Counted from the stretch's first letter, positions 25,418 through 34,846 are shown. The stretch: 64,000 bases of DNA from Polluticoccus soli (GCF_029269745.1 NZ_JARJHT010000001.1:558001-622000), one strand, 5' to 3'. Notes: generated by a model from the letters alone, not told the origin. Numbers and translations: made by a program.

Positions 25418-27151
25418 ATGAAAAAAGCTGCTGTCGTTTTCGCGGCATTTTTGTGTGCGGCACTGCACGCAAATGCTCAATATAACCTGACCTCTACCAA
25501 CATTGTAGCCGAACAGGTGATGATGGGCAATTACAATCCGGCATCTTATGCCGCAAGTGTCGTTCTCAACGATCCGGATACGATCAGCAAAGGCATCCTG
25601 GCACAGGTATCGCCCGACTCCATGAAGTCTTATTTGATGGAGCTGCGAAAGTTTAAAAACCGCAACACGTCATCTGATACCGTTTCGTCAACCAAGGGCA
25701 TCGGTGCAGCGCGCCGGTGGATATACAGTAAGTTCCAGCAGTTCAGCGCGCAGAGTGAAAACAGGTTGCTGCCGTCATACCTGCAATTCGACACCTTAGT
25801 CTGCACCCAGACCAGGCACCGAAATGTATTTGCTGTATTACCAGGTTCAGACCTCTCCGACAAATCGATCATCATTATAGAAGGCCACATGGATAGTCGT
25901 TGCAGCGATAATTGCGATACGGCCTGCCTTGCAGAGGGCATGGAAGATAATGGCAGCGGCACCGCCCTTGTGATGGAACTGGCACGTGTGATGAGTAAGT
26001 TCACCTACAAACACACGATCGTTTTTACAACCGTTACCGGCGAAGAACAAGGCCTGCTTGGCGCCCGTGCGTTCGCGAAATATGCACAACAGCAAGGCAT
26101 AACGATCAAAGCTGTAATGAACAACGACGTTGTCGGCGGCATCATATGCGGACAAACGTCTTCTCCACCCAGCTGCCCGGGACTTAATGCAATTGACAGT
26201 ACACAAGTACGCCTGTTTTCTTTCGGTGGGTTTAATTCACCACACAAGGGCCTTTCGAGGTTCATCAAACTGGAATACAAAGAAATGATTCGTCCACTGG
26301 CTATTGTTCCAATGACGATCAGCATAATGACAGATGAAGATCGTATAGGCCGCGGCGGCGATCATATTCCTTTCCGTCAACGTGGTTTCACGGCGATGAG
26401 ATTTACCTCTGCCAACGAGCACGGCGATGCCAGCAATGGTCCAGGCTACACCGACCGTCAGCATACCTCTAGTGATATTCTGGGCGTAGATACAGATTTT
26501 GACACTGTCATAGATAGCTTCTTTGTTGACTTTAATTACCTGGCCCGGAATGCGGTCATCAATGGTAATGCTGCCGGCATGATCGCCATTGGCCCGAAGA
26601 GTCCGGACTTTAACGTCAGCAGCACGGGCCTCAATGATCTCACGTTGAACATCATTGATCCCGTACCATACAATCATTACCGCATCGGTCTGCGTACCGC
26701 AACCAACGATTGGGATTCGGTTTATACAGTGACCGGCGGCCTCACGCATACCCTTACTGTTGCGCCTGGCACCTACAGCATTAGCGTAATGTCGGTTGAT
26801 GCCGACGGCATTGAGAGCCTGCCGTCACGAGAACTGACAGCTTCAACAACAGGTATCAACGATCCGCGCTCAGGCAAGCAAGGGATCGAGCTCTTGCAAA
26901 ATGTTCCAAACCCTGCAGGCGACGAAGCGACAATGATATCCGTACTGGTTCATCAGCCCATCACTTATAAAGAAGCCCAGATCTCGATAACAGACATTAC
27001 CGGTCGTGAAGTGTTCAGAAAAAGCATAGAACTAAAAACTGGCATGAACGAGCTGATGTACCAGCACGGTTATGGCATGAGTGGCATCTATACTTACTCG
27101 CTTTTAATTGATGGCAGGTCTATTCAGTCGAAAAAAATGATCTTCCGTTAA
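25418..27151 (+). CDS. secreted M28 family metallopeptidase with T9SS sorting tail
   Basis: 577 residues. Signal peptide to HANAQ (about 21). The M28 domain has the zinc ligands in IIEGHMDSR (His157), GMEDNGSG (bridging Asp177), TGEEQGLLG (Glu209 and Glu210, base plus ligand), MNNDVVG (Asp237) and DRQHTSSD (His349). Then comes a fibronectin-like region (about 395-475), and a type A Por-secretion tail: ELLQNVPNPAGDEATM, ITDITGREVFRKSI and the last strand ending KKMIFR. Family knowledge: such proteins cross the outer membrane through the type IX system and lose the tail. A near-consensus TAACTTTC lies 19 bases upstream. It is probably an extracellular aminopeptidase. Confidence 0.9.
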   Translation: MKKAAVVFAAFLCAALHANAQYNLTSTNIVAEQVMMGNYNPASYAASVVLNDPDTISKGILAQVSPDSMKSYLMELRKFKNRNTSSDTVSSTKGIGAARRWIYSKFQQFSAQSENRLLPSYLQFDTLVCTQTRHRNVFAVLPGSDLSDKSIIIIEGHMDSRCSDNCDTACLAEGMEDNGSGTALVMELARVMSKFTYKHTIVFTTVTGEEQGLLGARAFAKYAQQQGITIKAVMNNDVVGGIICGQTSSPPSCPGLNAIDSTQVRLFSFGGFNSPHKGLSRFIKLEYKEMIRPLAIVPMTISIMTDEDRIGRGGDHIPFRQRGFTAMRFTSANEHGDASNGPGYTDRQHTSSDILGVDTDFDTVIDSFFVDFNYLARNAVINGNAAGMIAIGPKSPDFNVSSTGLNDLTLNIIDPVPYNHYRIGLRTATNDWDSVYTVTGGLTHTLTVAPGTYSISVMSVDADGIESLPSRELTASTTGINDPRSGKQGIELLQNVPNPAGDEATMISVLVHQPITYKEAQISITDITGREVFRKSIELKTGMNELMYQHGYGMSGIYTYSLLIDGRSIQSKKMIFR

Positions 27152-27157
27152 TCGGGA

Positions 27158-27490
27158 TTAGCCGGGGAAATTATAGCTCACCCCATTTGTGGTGATATAT
27201 TCCTCTATGGTCATAACGATCAAATCGTTATCATCTTTAACATTGCGTAAAAACAGGAGTACGTCACATTCGGGGCCCTCATAAGCAACAAAGTCGGTTA
27301 TCGGATCCGCCGTTGCTGTGTAGCCGGTTACAAACTCCTGTTTTTCAATACTATCGAAAGGTGCGATACAAATGCGCTCGATCTCGCATTTCACTGGTGG
27401 CTGACTCTTGATGACGAGTTCCGTACCTTCAAGGTCCTCAAAGTCTTCGCATATTTCCTGCGCCTGTTCGTATGTAAATGGGATGCTCAT
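27158..27490 (-). CDS. small acidic hypothetical protein
   Basis: A 110-residue soluble protein, strongly acidic (YEQAQEICEDFEDLEGTEL, NVKDDNDLIVMTIEEYI), with four Cys and no signal peptide. No family is recognised. An exact TAACTTTG promoter box ends 8 bases before its ATG, which supports a real gene with a very short leader. It converges with the M28 peptidase gene with a 6-base gap. Confidence 0.6.
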   Translation of the reverse strand: MSIPFTYEQAQEICEDFEDLEGTELVIKSQPPVKCEIERICIAPFDSIEKQEFVTGYTATADPITDFVAYEGPECDVLLFLRNVKDDNDLIVMTIEEYITTNGVSYNFPG

Positions 27491-27498
27491 AGACCGTG

Positions 27499-27506
27499 CA
27501 AAGTTA
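27499..27506 (-). promoter_or_regulatory. TAnnTTTG promoter box of the 110-residue gene
   Basis: On the - strand the sequence reads TAACTTTG, followed by eight bases and then the ATG at 27490. The transcript is probably leaderless or nearly so. Confidence 0.6.
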
Positions 27507-27557
27507 ACGGTTATGTTGGCGTAATTTTTATTGTATTGTATTATAAACGTACGTGTT

Positions 27558-27761
27558 ATGGATCAGCAACCAGGAAAAATACCACAAAAACCGGAAGTAC
27601 CCGATCCCAACAAGCCGGCTGTACCCGAAGTGCCTAACCCCAACGACCCGCCGATGCCTGAAGAACCGGGCCAACCTGGGCCTGAACCTGTCACTTATCC
27701 CCAGGGACCGGAACCGATGATGCCGCCAATGCCCGATCAGCCAGAGGTGCCCAACCTTTGA
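27558..27761 (+). CDS. small proline-rich protein
   Basis: A 67-residue ORF starting MDQQPGKIPQKPEVPDPNKPA. About a third of the residues are Pro, spaced as PxP and PNP units with Glu and Asp between (VPEVPNPNDPPMPEEP, MMPPMPDQPEVP). No signal peptide, membrane helix or Cys. The even PxP spacing over the whole length argues for coding, but so short a low-complexity ORF could be spurious. The frame opens at 27531; the ATG at 27558 is the more natural start. No function is known. Confidence 0.5.
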   Translation: MDQQPGKIPQKPEVPDPNKPAVPEVPNPNDPPMPEEPGQPGPEPVTYPQGPEPMMPPMPDQPEVPNL

Positions 27762-27804
27762 TATAGGCAGAAAAGATTGTAACTTCAGTACAAATACAAT
27801 GCAT

Positions 27805-28335
27805 ATGAAAAGTTCGCTGATCGTTGTTGTATTTGCCCTGAACGCCATTGTTGCATCTGCCCAGTCTCAGGGAGTCATCAACTATGCTTCCAATTGCCCC
27901 GACTTTGATTATTGCTACAACTGCGGAGACGATAAAGCAGTATTCCTCGGACGCTTAAAAAACTACTTTGAACAAGCTTTGAACATGCGCGACGTTGACC
28001 GCATCGAAGGAGTGGTGTTAGTAGAGATAGCTGTCGATTCAACAGGCAAGCCTTGCGCGCGAAAATTCATCAACCGTAGCAGCAATAGTGCTGGTGAGAT
28101 CAAAACGCTAGGGCTGGATCATGCAATTGCTCAAATGCCCGTTTGGGAACCCGCAGCGATATCCGGCAAGCCGATAAACAGTCACGTGATCCTGGCGTTC
28201 TATTCACACATAACAGGTCATGGCATCTTCGATGTCAACTACCTGCGCAATGATGCCGACAAGCAGTGGCACGTCATCAACGGCAACCGCGAAAGTGTTA
28301 TTACATATAACGAAGAAGACGCCGCCGCAAACTAG
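27805..28335 (+). CDS. exported protein with TonB C-terminal-like domain
   Basis: 176 residues from MKSSLIVVVFALNAIV (ATG 27805; another ATG lies 6 bases earlier). Signal peptide ends VASAQ. The region VLVEIAVDSTGKPCARKFIN through HAIAQMPVWEPAAISGKPINSHVILAF follows the TonB C-terminal pattern (VxxxVxxxG, then MPxWxPAxxxGKPV). Stand-alone secreted TonB-C proteins are common in Bacteroidota and their role is unclear. A Cys-rich N-terminal patch (NCPDFDYCYNCGDD) is unusual and could bind metal or form disulfides. It shares the CTAG of its stop with the convergent beta-lactamase gene. Confidence 0.7.
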   Translation: MKSSLIVVVFALNAIVASAQSQGVINYASNCPDFDYCYNCGDDKAVFLGRLKNYFEQALNMRDVDRIEGVVLVEIAVDSTGKPCARKFINRSSNSAGEIKTLGLDHAIAQMPVWEPAAISGKPINSHVILAFYSHITGHGIFDVNYLRNDADKQWHVINGNRESVITYNEEDAAAN

Positions 28336-29066
28336 TTAGCAGAAAACATTTTAATAGTATAATCCAGCAGTTCTTCTCCACCGGGATCGCCATGACCGGG
28401 CACTACTACTTTCGTCCTGCTGCCAAATTCATTCTTTATTTTGGTTACCGTGTTTGACCACTCCTGCACGTTGGCATCATCAAGATTGCCTTTGCCGGCA
28501 CCGGCTGCTTTGATCATGCAGCCTCCAAACAAAACTCCCTCATCTGGCAACCAGGTAACAATATTATCTGAGGTATGAGCCGGACCAAAATAGCGCGACT
28601 GCACGCGTCCGTTGCCTATCTTCATTTTCAGCTCATCGCCAAAACCGTTGAAAGGTACTGTGTACCCGTTCTTCTCAGCCAATGCGATGGTTCGCGTGTT
28701 TGCATACGATTTGATGCCGCGGTTATGAAACTCTTTAAGACCACCAAGGCAGTCGGCATGGAAATGCTCAACGATCACACCTTTTATCGTCACGCCAGGG
28801 TACGTAACAGCAAACCAGTCGAGCAATTTCTTGGAGAGCTTATCGTCATGCGGGGTGTCCATAAACACCGCCTCTTTGCCTACTATGTATATTAACCCGT
28901 TGCAAGGCACCTTGCCAAACGACTCTGTTTGCATATGCGATACATGCATCAATACATTAGGTGTAATGCCAACAACCTCCAGGTCTTTTGAAATAGGAAT
29001 ATTGGTCTGCGCAAATGCGCCGAAGCAAGTCAAAAACAGAACAAAGCTGAAAAGAACGTTCTTCAT
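28332..29066 (-). CDS. subclass B1 metallo-beta-lactamase
   Basis: A 244-residue periplasmic zinc enzyme; B1 members hydrolyse penicillins, cephalosporins and often carbapenems. Signal peptide MKNVLFSFVLFLTCFGAFAQ. All six zinc ligands are in place: His101, His103 and Asp105 in EHFHADCLGGL, His164 in GPAHTSDNIVTWLP, Cys183 in LFGGCMIKA and His225 in VVPGHGDPGG. The CLGGL and LFGGCMIK phrases are close to Bacteroides CcrA as I remember it. It lies next to an ABC exporter pair on the same strand with a 7-base gap to the permease gene, so the three may share a transcript. No mobile element is adjacent, so it is probably intrinsic. Confidence 0.9.
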   Translation of the reverse strand: MKNVLFSFVLFLTCFGAFAQTNIPISKDLEVVGITPNVLMHVSHMQTESFGKVPCNGLIYIVGKEAVFMDTPHDDKLSKKLLDWFAVTYPGVTIKGVIVEHFHADCLGGLKEFHNRGIKSYANTRTIALAEKNGYTVPFNGFGDELKMKIGNGRVQSRYFGPAHTSDNIVTWLPDEGVLFGGCMIKAAGAGKGNLDDANVQEWSNTVTKIKNEFGSRTKVVVPGHGDPGGEELLDYTIKMFSAN

Positions 29067-29073
29067 AGAATAT

Positions 29074-30270
29074 TTATGTGTGTGATATAGATCGTTTAAT
29101 TGAAGTTACAACAAACAAGAGCAAGACAACAGTACTGATACCGAAAGCTGCCCAAACCGGCCAACCCGGAAGCGAAGCAACATGAAGCTGCATTTCACGG
29201 AGCGCGTTATGAGCAATATACTGAATGCCCAATGCGACCAGCATTGCAAACATTAGTGCAGCCATCACGAGCGGAATGAATTTTTGTAGCAGGAAACTAC
29301 TTAAGAATTCGGGGCTATAACCGATCTCCAGCAATAGCTTGATAGATGCTTGCGCTTTGGCGATCGTAAGCTCGATAAACAATACGAACACCATCGTTGC
29401 TATTCCCATCAGCAATACTGCCAGCAACCCGGTTGCACTAGCTACTACATCTACAATAGCCCTAAGCTTATTCCAACGCAGTTGTTCAGCATTGGTGGTG
29501 TAGTCATGATTCTTAAGATAACTTACGAAAAGCGGATCAGAAGGATCTTTCGCTTTGACAATTAGCCGCGACGGACCAATAGCAATACCCGGAGCATACT
29601 TCTCGTTGCCATATTTTAAAAAATCTTCGGGCACCAGCACCGAACTGATACGGTCTGAAAATCCAACCACCCTGGCATTCATTGTTTCACCTTGTATCGA
29701 ATTACCGATCTTCAACTGGAATGAAATAGATTGTATCGACGACTCGGAAAGCTGCGGCAGCCCCTGGCTCAATGCAAAACCATAATTGTACAGATTCAGA
29801 AATTCTTTCGAAACAATGATCGGCACCTCTGTTTCGCCTTCCTGCCAATGCCAGTCTTTTGGCAGCTTATCCATGAAGCGCTCGGGCACGGCCTCCAAAA
29901 ACATCTCCGTCGAAAATCCTACGGCAGCATTCATTACCGCATAAGCAGGAAACCGGTTCGACATCAACGCGCCTACTTCCTGCACCTGTGGAGCACTTTT
30001 AAAAGCTTCTATTTCAGCCGGAGTAAAAATTGTGGCATTGGGTTTTCCCATTGTCTCATTGGTCACACGTTTACCTACTGTCAGAAAAGTGCTGCCAAGG
30101 CTATCGTTATCGTGCTTGCCAGACAACAGTTCAGTAAAATTCCACCACACCATCACCGCTAGCAGTAGGAGAGTGGTACCAGCAACCAACGCGCCCAGCG
30201 ATAACCATAACCGCGACCTGCCTTTATTGTGCCGCAGCAACTTATCCAATAACACGCTTCGCTGAGACAT
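29074..30270 (-). CDS. ABC transporter permease (MacB/FtsX-like)
   Basis: A 398-residue inner-membrane protein. One N-terminal helix (about 22-45), a large extracytoplasmic domain of about 220 residues (with GALMSNRFPAYAVMNAAVGF and PIIVSKEFLNLYNYGFALS), then three C-terminal helices of the FtsX type (VASATGLLAVLLMGIATMVFVLF, IPLVMAALMFAMLVALGIQY, WAAFGISTVVLLLFVV). This is the MacB/LolC topology of mechanotransmission exporters, which move substrate from the periplasm. Its ATG overlaps the ATPase stop codon in TAATG, so the two are one transporter. Substrate unknown. Confidence 0.85.
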   Translation of the reverse strand: MSQRSVLLDKLLRHNKGRSRLWLSLGALVAGTTLLLLAVMVWWNFTELLSGKHDNDSLGSTFLTVGKRVTNETMGKPNATIFTPAEIEAFKSAPQVQEVGALMSNRFPAYAVMNAAVGFSTEMFLEAVPERFMDKLPKDWHWQEGETEVPIIVSKEFLNLYNYGFALSQGLPQLSESSIQSISFQLKIGNSIQGETMNARVVGFSDRISSVLVPEDFLKYGNEKYAPGIAIGPSRLIVKAKDPSDPLFVSYLKNHDYTTNAEQLRWNKLRAIVDVVASATGLLAVLLMGIATMVFVLFIELTIAKAQASIKLLLEIGYSPEFLSSFLLQKFIPLVMAALMFAMLVALGIQYIAHNALREMQLHVASLPGWPVWAAFGISTVVLLLFVVTSIKRSISHT

Positions 30271-30914
30271 TACAGGAGTAATTTTTGCGTGTAAGAAAAA
30301 TAGTCATTGTCTTCCAGATCGGCTAGTATCAGGCCTGCGTTATTTCTGCTTACTACTTCCTTGATAAGAGCAATCGCATTTTCGATATTCTGCCTGTCCA
30401 GGTGACTGAACGGCTCATCCATTAGTAACCATTTAAAGGGCTGCAGCAGTGCGCGAATGATCGCCACCCGTTGTTGTTCGCCGTACGAAAGTGTGCTGGC
30501 AACAGCATTCGCTTTGTCACCTATACCCAGGCGTACCATCCAATTCCTCACATCCAGTTGTTCCACTGTATTTGTAAGCACACGTTTTACCTCAAGGTTT
30601 TCCCATGCGGTCAGCTCCGGAAATAGTCGCATGTCCTGGAACACGATACCGAGGTTGTCCTTTCGGATGCCGGCCAACTGGTTGGGATCAAAGTTCTTCA
30701 TACTCTTTCCTTCCCATTTGATAGTCCCGGTATAATCTCCCCGATTGCCGTAGAGAAAATGCATCAGGGTTGTCTTACCGGTTCCGGAAGGAGCCTGCAC
30801 AAAAACATATTCGCCCGGTTTTATAAATACTTCTCTCCCCCATATGGCCGACGAGCGCCGCTGCACTTCTTCAGCTAACGGTGTGGGTATCAATTGCTCC
30901 AAATCCAGTTGCAT
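30270..30914 (-). CDS. ABC transporter ATP-binding protein
   Basis: A 214-residue ATPase partner of the FtsX-like permease. Walker A APSGTGKTT (about 41-49), Q-loop in GIVFQDMRLFP, signature LSYGEQQRVA (LSYGE in place of LSGGQ), Walker B WLLMDEPFSHLD with the catalytic Glu. The H-switch His expected after Walker B (usually THD) is not seen: the strand reads GLILADLEDND. That could slow or alter hydrolysis, or the domain may work by a different geometry. It resembles the MacB/LolD class in length and in adjacency to the permease. Confidence 0.88.
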   Translation of the reverse strand: MQLDLEQLIPTPLAEEVQRRSSAIWGREVFIKPGEYVFVQAPSGTGKTTLMHFLYGNRGDYTGTIKWEGKSMKNFDPNQLAGIRKDNLGIVFQDMRLFPELTAWENLEVKRVLTNTVEQLDVRNWMVRLGIGDKANAVASTLSYGEQQRVAIIRALLQPFKWLLMDEPFSHLDRQNIENAIALIKEVVSRNNAGLILADLEDNDYFSYTQKLLL

Positions 30915-31001
30915 GGCATACTATTGTTACAATTAGGTAAAAGTAGACATCATCTCCTAATTCGCCGTAGTTAATTACAGCAAAAAAGCTTAAATTTAAG
31001 T

Positions 31002-32774
31002 ATGATAAAACGCCTCTTTGATATAGTATCGGCACAAGCCAAAGAGAACCCCAACGCGGTAATGCTGGCAGCCAAAGAGCAGGATATGTGGCGAACTTAT
31101 AGCAGCGCGGATGTTTGGGAAACAGCCCGGAAACTGGCAGGCGGACTGGAATCATTAGGTATAGCCAACGCTGACCTGGACCCCGAAAAGCAGGAAAAGA
31201 TCGCGATCATCTCTCCCAACCGCCCCGAGTGGATCATTACGGATGTTGCCGTTCAGCTGACGGGTGGCGTGCTCACCCCTGTATATCCGACCTTGGCGCC
31301 CAACGACCTTGCTTACATACTCAAAGAAGCTGAAATAAAAATACTTTTCTTATCGAATAAAGATATTTACGAGCGTTTTAAAGACGCACTTAGCCAGGTA
31401 CCTACGCTCAAACACATCTTCACTTTCGACAAAGTGGATGGGCTCACCCATTGGCAGGAGCTGATAGCAAAAAACGTTCTGCCAGACGAGCGTGTGATCG
31501 AGCGTATCAAGCCCGAAACCTTAACTACCATAATCTATACTTCAGGCACCACAGGCAATCCCAAAGGCGTAATGCTCTCGCACAACAACATTGCCAGCAA
31601 TGTTCGTGACTGCATGTGCGAATTCTGGTTTGCCAGCAAAGGAGAAAGAGCCCTCAGCTTTTTGCCGCTCAATCACATCTTCGAGAAGATGGTGACCTAT
31701 GTATACCTGAACGCAGGCGTATCTGTCTATTACGCCGAAAGCATGGACACCATAGGTGAGAACCTGAAGGAGGTAAAACCGGTCGTATTCACTACGGTTC
31801 CCCGCCTGCTGGAAAAAGTATATGAAAAGATCTTTGGAAAGGGCCTGGAATTAACGGGCATCAAACGCAAGTTATTCTTCTGGGCTCTGGGCCTTGGTTT
31901 CAAATACGATAATATTAACCAGGGCTCGCTCTGGTACCGCATGCAGCTGTCATTAGCCAATAAACTGATCTTCAGTAAATGGCGTGAAGCGCTGGGCGGC
32001 AATGTGAGAGCCATTGTTACTGGTGCCGCTGCCTGCCAGGAACGGCTGATACGAATATTTAGCTCGGCAGGCATAACCATCATGGAAGGTTACGGCCTTA
32101 CAGAAACGTCACCAGTGATCTCGGTAAACAAATATAAAAGCGAAGACCGCCGTATAGGTAGCATCGGCCCAGTGATACAAAATGTAGAAGTAAAACTGGG
32201 TGAGGACGGTGAGATCATGGTTCGCGGACAAAACATCATGATGGGCTACTATAAAAACCCATCGTTGACCGCTGAGGTTGTTGACAAAGATGGCTGGTTT
32301 AAAACGGGCGATATAGGCACCTGGGTAGAAGACCGCTTCCTCAAGATCACTGACCGCAAAAAAGAGATATTCAAAACAGCGGGTGGTAAATACGTAGCGC
32401 CACAGGTCATCGAGAACAAAATGAAAGAGAGCCTGTTCATCGAGCAAATGATCGTGATAGGTAGCGGGCGGAAATTTGTAAGCGCTCTAATTGTTCCTGC
32501 GCTTACTCATATCAGGAAACACCTGGAGGACAAAGGCATGAAGACTCCTGCTACAAACGATGAGCTTGTAAGATTACCAGAGGTTGTAGACCTTGTACAA
32601 AAGCAGGTAGATAAATACAATCCTTTGTTCGGACACGTAGAGCAGGTGAAAAAATTCGCCTTGCTGCCAAACGAATGGACCATCGACAGCGGCGAATTAA
32701 CGCCTTCCATCAAGATCAAACGTAAGGTGATCGAACAGAAATACTCGGGCGAGATCGAGAAAATGTACAACTAA
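31002..32774 (+). CDS. fadD: long-chain acyl-CoA synthetase (AMP-forming)
   Basis: A 590-residue enzyme that activates fatty acids through an acyl-adenylate. Core motifs: P-loop IIYTSGTTGNPKGVMLSHNN, the A5-like GYGLTETSPVISVN, the hinge region GWFKTGDIGTW and DRKKEIFKTAGGKYVAPQVIENK, with the catalytic Lys in the C-terminal domain expected around GELTPSIKIKRKVI. The N-terminal IAIISPNRPEW and MLSHNN blocks and the mid-region CQERLIRIFSSAG match the FadD15-like class found in many Bacteroidota. The symbol is given for the class, not a proven orthologue. Its stop overlaps that of the next gene by 4 bases. Confidence 0.9.
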   Translation: MIKRLFDIVSAQAKENPNAVMLAAKEQDMWRTYSSADVWETARKLAGGLESLGIANADLDPEKQEKIAIISPNRPEWIITDVAVQLTGGVLTPVYPTLAPNDLAYILKEAEIKILFLSNKDIYERFKDALSQVPTLKHIFTFDKVDGLTHWQELIAKNVLPDERVIERIKPETLTTIIYTSGTTGNPKGVMLSHNNIASNVRDCMCEFWFASKGERALSFLPLNHIFEKMVTYVYLNAGVSVYYAESMDTIGENLKEVKPVVFTTVPRLLEKVYEKIFGKGLELTGIKRKLFFWALGLGFKYDNINQGSLWYRMQLSLANKLIFSKWREALGGNVRAIVTGAAACQERLIRIFSSAGITIMEGYGLTETSPVISVNKYKSEDRRIGSIGPVIQNVEVKLGEDGEIMVRGQNIMMGYYKNPSLTAEVVDKDGWFKTGDIGTWVEDRFLKITDRKKEIFKTAGGKYVAPQVIENKMKESLFIEQMIVIGSGRKFVSALIVPALTHIRKHLEDKGMKTPATNDELVRLPEVVDLVQKQVDKYNPLFGHVEQVKKFALLPNEWTIDSGELTPSIKIKRKVIEQKYSGEIEKMYN

Positions 32775-33226
32775 ACGTTCGTCATCATCGCACCCAATAC
32801 CGCAAACACGATACCGATACCGTATAACCCCAGCATAACAATGGTGATGATACCGAAAAACTTGAACACGTTTTTCAGGTAGCGGAGTGAATCATTGAAC
32901 AGTGGCTGATTGTAAGTAGCCAGCGCCTGTTTACTCAGCACCGAAAACTTGTACAACGCCCAGGTAGGATAAAAATAAATGCCGGCTATCAACAGGTAGA
33001 CGAACATCATACCGATACCCATGCCCGCGCTAAAGGTGTTATTCTGATCGAAAGCAGAAAGCACAAAACCACTTAACAAACCAAACACGGTAAGCAACCC
33101 AAGGAAAATAAAGCCAAGTATCGCCAGGAATTTACCCCAGCGTACGGTCTCCAGCATATGAGCCCGGGCCGTTTCGTCTATTCCAAGATTGAAAATATGC
33201 TCCTGTTTGTTACCGAATGATTCCAT
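32771..33226 (-). CDS. four-helix membrane protein (DUF5362-like)
   Basis: A 151-residue integral membrane protein: four predicted helices (about 33-58, FLAILGFIFLGLLTVFGLL; 70-95, MGIGMMFVYLLIAGIYFYP; a helical stretch with LYKFSVLSKQALATYN; 125-147, FGIITIVMLGLYGIGIVFAVL). The arrangement, with a charged N-terminal helix (ETARAHMLETVRWGKF), agrees with my recollection of DUF5362, a family common in this phylum with no known function. Convergent with the acyl-CoA synthetase gene, stop codons overlapping. Confidence 0.6.
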   Translation of the reverse strand: MESFGNKQEHIFNLGIDETARAHMLETVRWGKFLAILGFIFLGLLTVFGLLSGFVLSAFDQNNTFSAGMGIGMMFVYLLIAGIYFYPTWALYKFSVLSKQALATYNQPLFNDSLRYLKNVFKFFGIITIVMLGLYGIGIVFAVLGAMMTNV

Positions 33227-33269
33227 GCAGATAGATTATCCGATAAATATAGTCAAGAGTTTCCGAATA

Positions 33270-34748
33270 TTAGTACGCCCTTGCGAACAGCACACGCTGC
33301 GTTGATGGCTTGCCGGTAAGGATACACTTACCTTCTTCCTGTTCGTTGTTCAGCGGTATACACCTGATCGTAGCCTTGGTCATTTCTTTGATCTTGTCCT
33401 CGGTTTCCGGTGTACCATCCCAGTGCGCAGAAATAAAACCGCCTTTCTCATCCAGCAGTTTTACAAACTCATCCCAGCTATTGGCTTTTGTAGTATGCTC
33501 GGTTCTATAATTGAGCGCACGCTGGTACATATTCGACTGGATGTCTTCCAGCAGTTTTGCAATATTGTCGGTTAGTCCGTCAAGCGACTGTGAAGACTTT
33601 TCTTTTGTATCGCGGCGGGCCACTTCTACCTGGTTGTTTTCCAGGTCGCGGGCACCAAGTGCTATACGCACGGGCACGCCACGCAGTTCGTATTCCGCAA
33701 ACTTCCAGCCCGGACGGTTGGTATCGTCGTTGTCGAACTTCACGCGAATGCCCTTAGTCTGCAGTTCTTTGATCAACTGCGTTGCTTTCTCATCTATCTT
33801 TTGTCTTGCGCCCGCATCTTTGTTATAGATCGGCACGATAACCACTTGCAGCGGCGCCAGTTTCGGCGGCAATACTAATCCCTGGTCATCGCTATGTGCC
33901 ATTACAAGTGCTCCTATCAGCCTGGTAGATACCCCCCAAGAGGTTGCCCAGACGTATTCCATCTTGTTCTCTTTGGTAGAGAACTGTACATCGAATGCTT
34001 TAGCAAAGTTCTGACCCAGGAAGTGTGAAGTACCTGCCTGCAGGGCTTTACCATCCTGCATCAGCGCTTCTATGCAATAAGTTTCCTCAGCACCGGCAAA
34101 ACGTTCGTTGGCCGATTTAACACCACGGATCACAGGCAGCGCCATGTATTCTTCGGCAAACTCGGCATATACCTCAAGCATGCGCTCCGTTTCCTCGATA
34201 GCTTCTTGTTTGGTTGCGTGAGCGGTATGCCCTTCCTGCCACAGGAACTCAGCCGTACGCAGGAACAGTCGGGTACGCATCTCCCAGCGCACTACGTTAG
34301 CCCACTGATTCACCAGTATGGGGAGGTCGCGGTAAGATTGTACCCAGTTTTTATAAGTACTCCAGATAATGGTTTCTGAGGTCGGACGAACGATCAGTTC
34401 CTCTTCAAGCTTAGCCTCCGGGTCAACAATAACACCGCTACCGTTGGGGTCGTTCTTCAGGCGGTAGTGGGTTACTACAGCACATTCTTTGGCAAAACCT
34501 TCTACGTGGGCAGCCTCTTTACTCAGGAAGCTTTTGGGGATAAACAGCGGAAAATAAGCGTTTTGATGGCCTGTTTCCTTAAACCTGCGGTCCAGCTGGT
34601 CGCGCATGTTCTCCCACAGGGCAAACCCATAAGGTTTGATCACCATACATCCGCGTACTGCCGAGTAGTCGGCAAAGCCGCCTTTCAGGATGAGGTCATT
34701 GTACCATTGGGCGTAATCCTGTTCACGTGATGTTAAAACGTTGCTCAT
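33270..34748 (-). CDS. proS: prolyl-tRNA synthetase, archaeal/eukaryote type
   Basis: A 492-residue class II synthetase that charges tRNA-Pro. It is the short type without the bacterial INS editing domain. Motif 2: [26 protein letters not shown]. Motif 3: [28 protein letters not shown]. The anticodon-binding domain begins about [10 protein letters not shown]. The C-terminal region, with [21 protein letters not shown] and a Cys-bearing tail, is the zinc-binding-like end of the type. It starts 49 bases after a TACATTTG box. The type is usual in Bacteroidota, so no transfer is implied. Confidence 0.96.
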   Translation of the reverse strand: MSNVLTSREQDYAQWYNDLILKGGFADYSAVRGCMVIKPYGFALWENMRDQLDRRFKETGHQNAYFPLFIPKSFLSKEAAHVEGFAKECAVVTHYRLKNDPNGSGVIVDPEAKLEEELIVRPTSETIIWSTYKNWVQSYRDLPILVNQWANVVRWEMRTRLFLRTAEFLWQEGHTAHATKQEAIEETERMLEVYAEFAEEYMALPVIRGVKSANERFAGAEETYCIEALMQDGKALQAGTSHFLGQNFAKAFDVQFSTKENKMEYVWATSWGVSTRLIGALVMAHSDDQGLVLPPKLAPLQVVIVPIYNKDAGARQKIDEKATQLIKELQTKGIRVKFDNDDTNRPGWKFAEYELRGVPVRIALGARDLENNQVEVARRDTKEKSSQSLDGLTDNIAKLLEDIQSNMYQRALNYRTEHTTKANSWDEFVKLLDEKGGFISAHWDGTPETEDKIKEMTKATIRCIPLNNEQEEGKCILTGKPSTQRVLFARAY

Positions 34749-34797
34749 AAGAAGATTGGCATACTTTTCGAGGTTCTACCAAATTGGCAGAATGCCG

Positions 34798-34805
34798 CAA
34801 ATGTA
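34798..34805 (-). promoter_or_regulatory. TAnnTTTG promoter box for proS
   Basis: On the - strand the sequence reads TACATTTG, ending 49 bases before the proS ATG at 34748, in the 98-base gap to the divergent Gly/Tyr-rich gene. Confidence 0.5.
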
Positions 34806-34846
34806 GTAATTTCACTAAGCAATTAAACGCAAAATCTATTCAAAAA

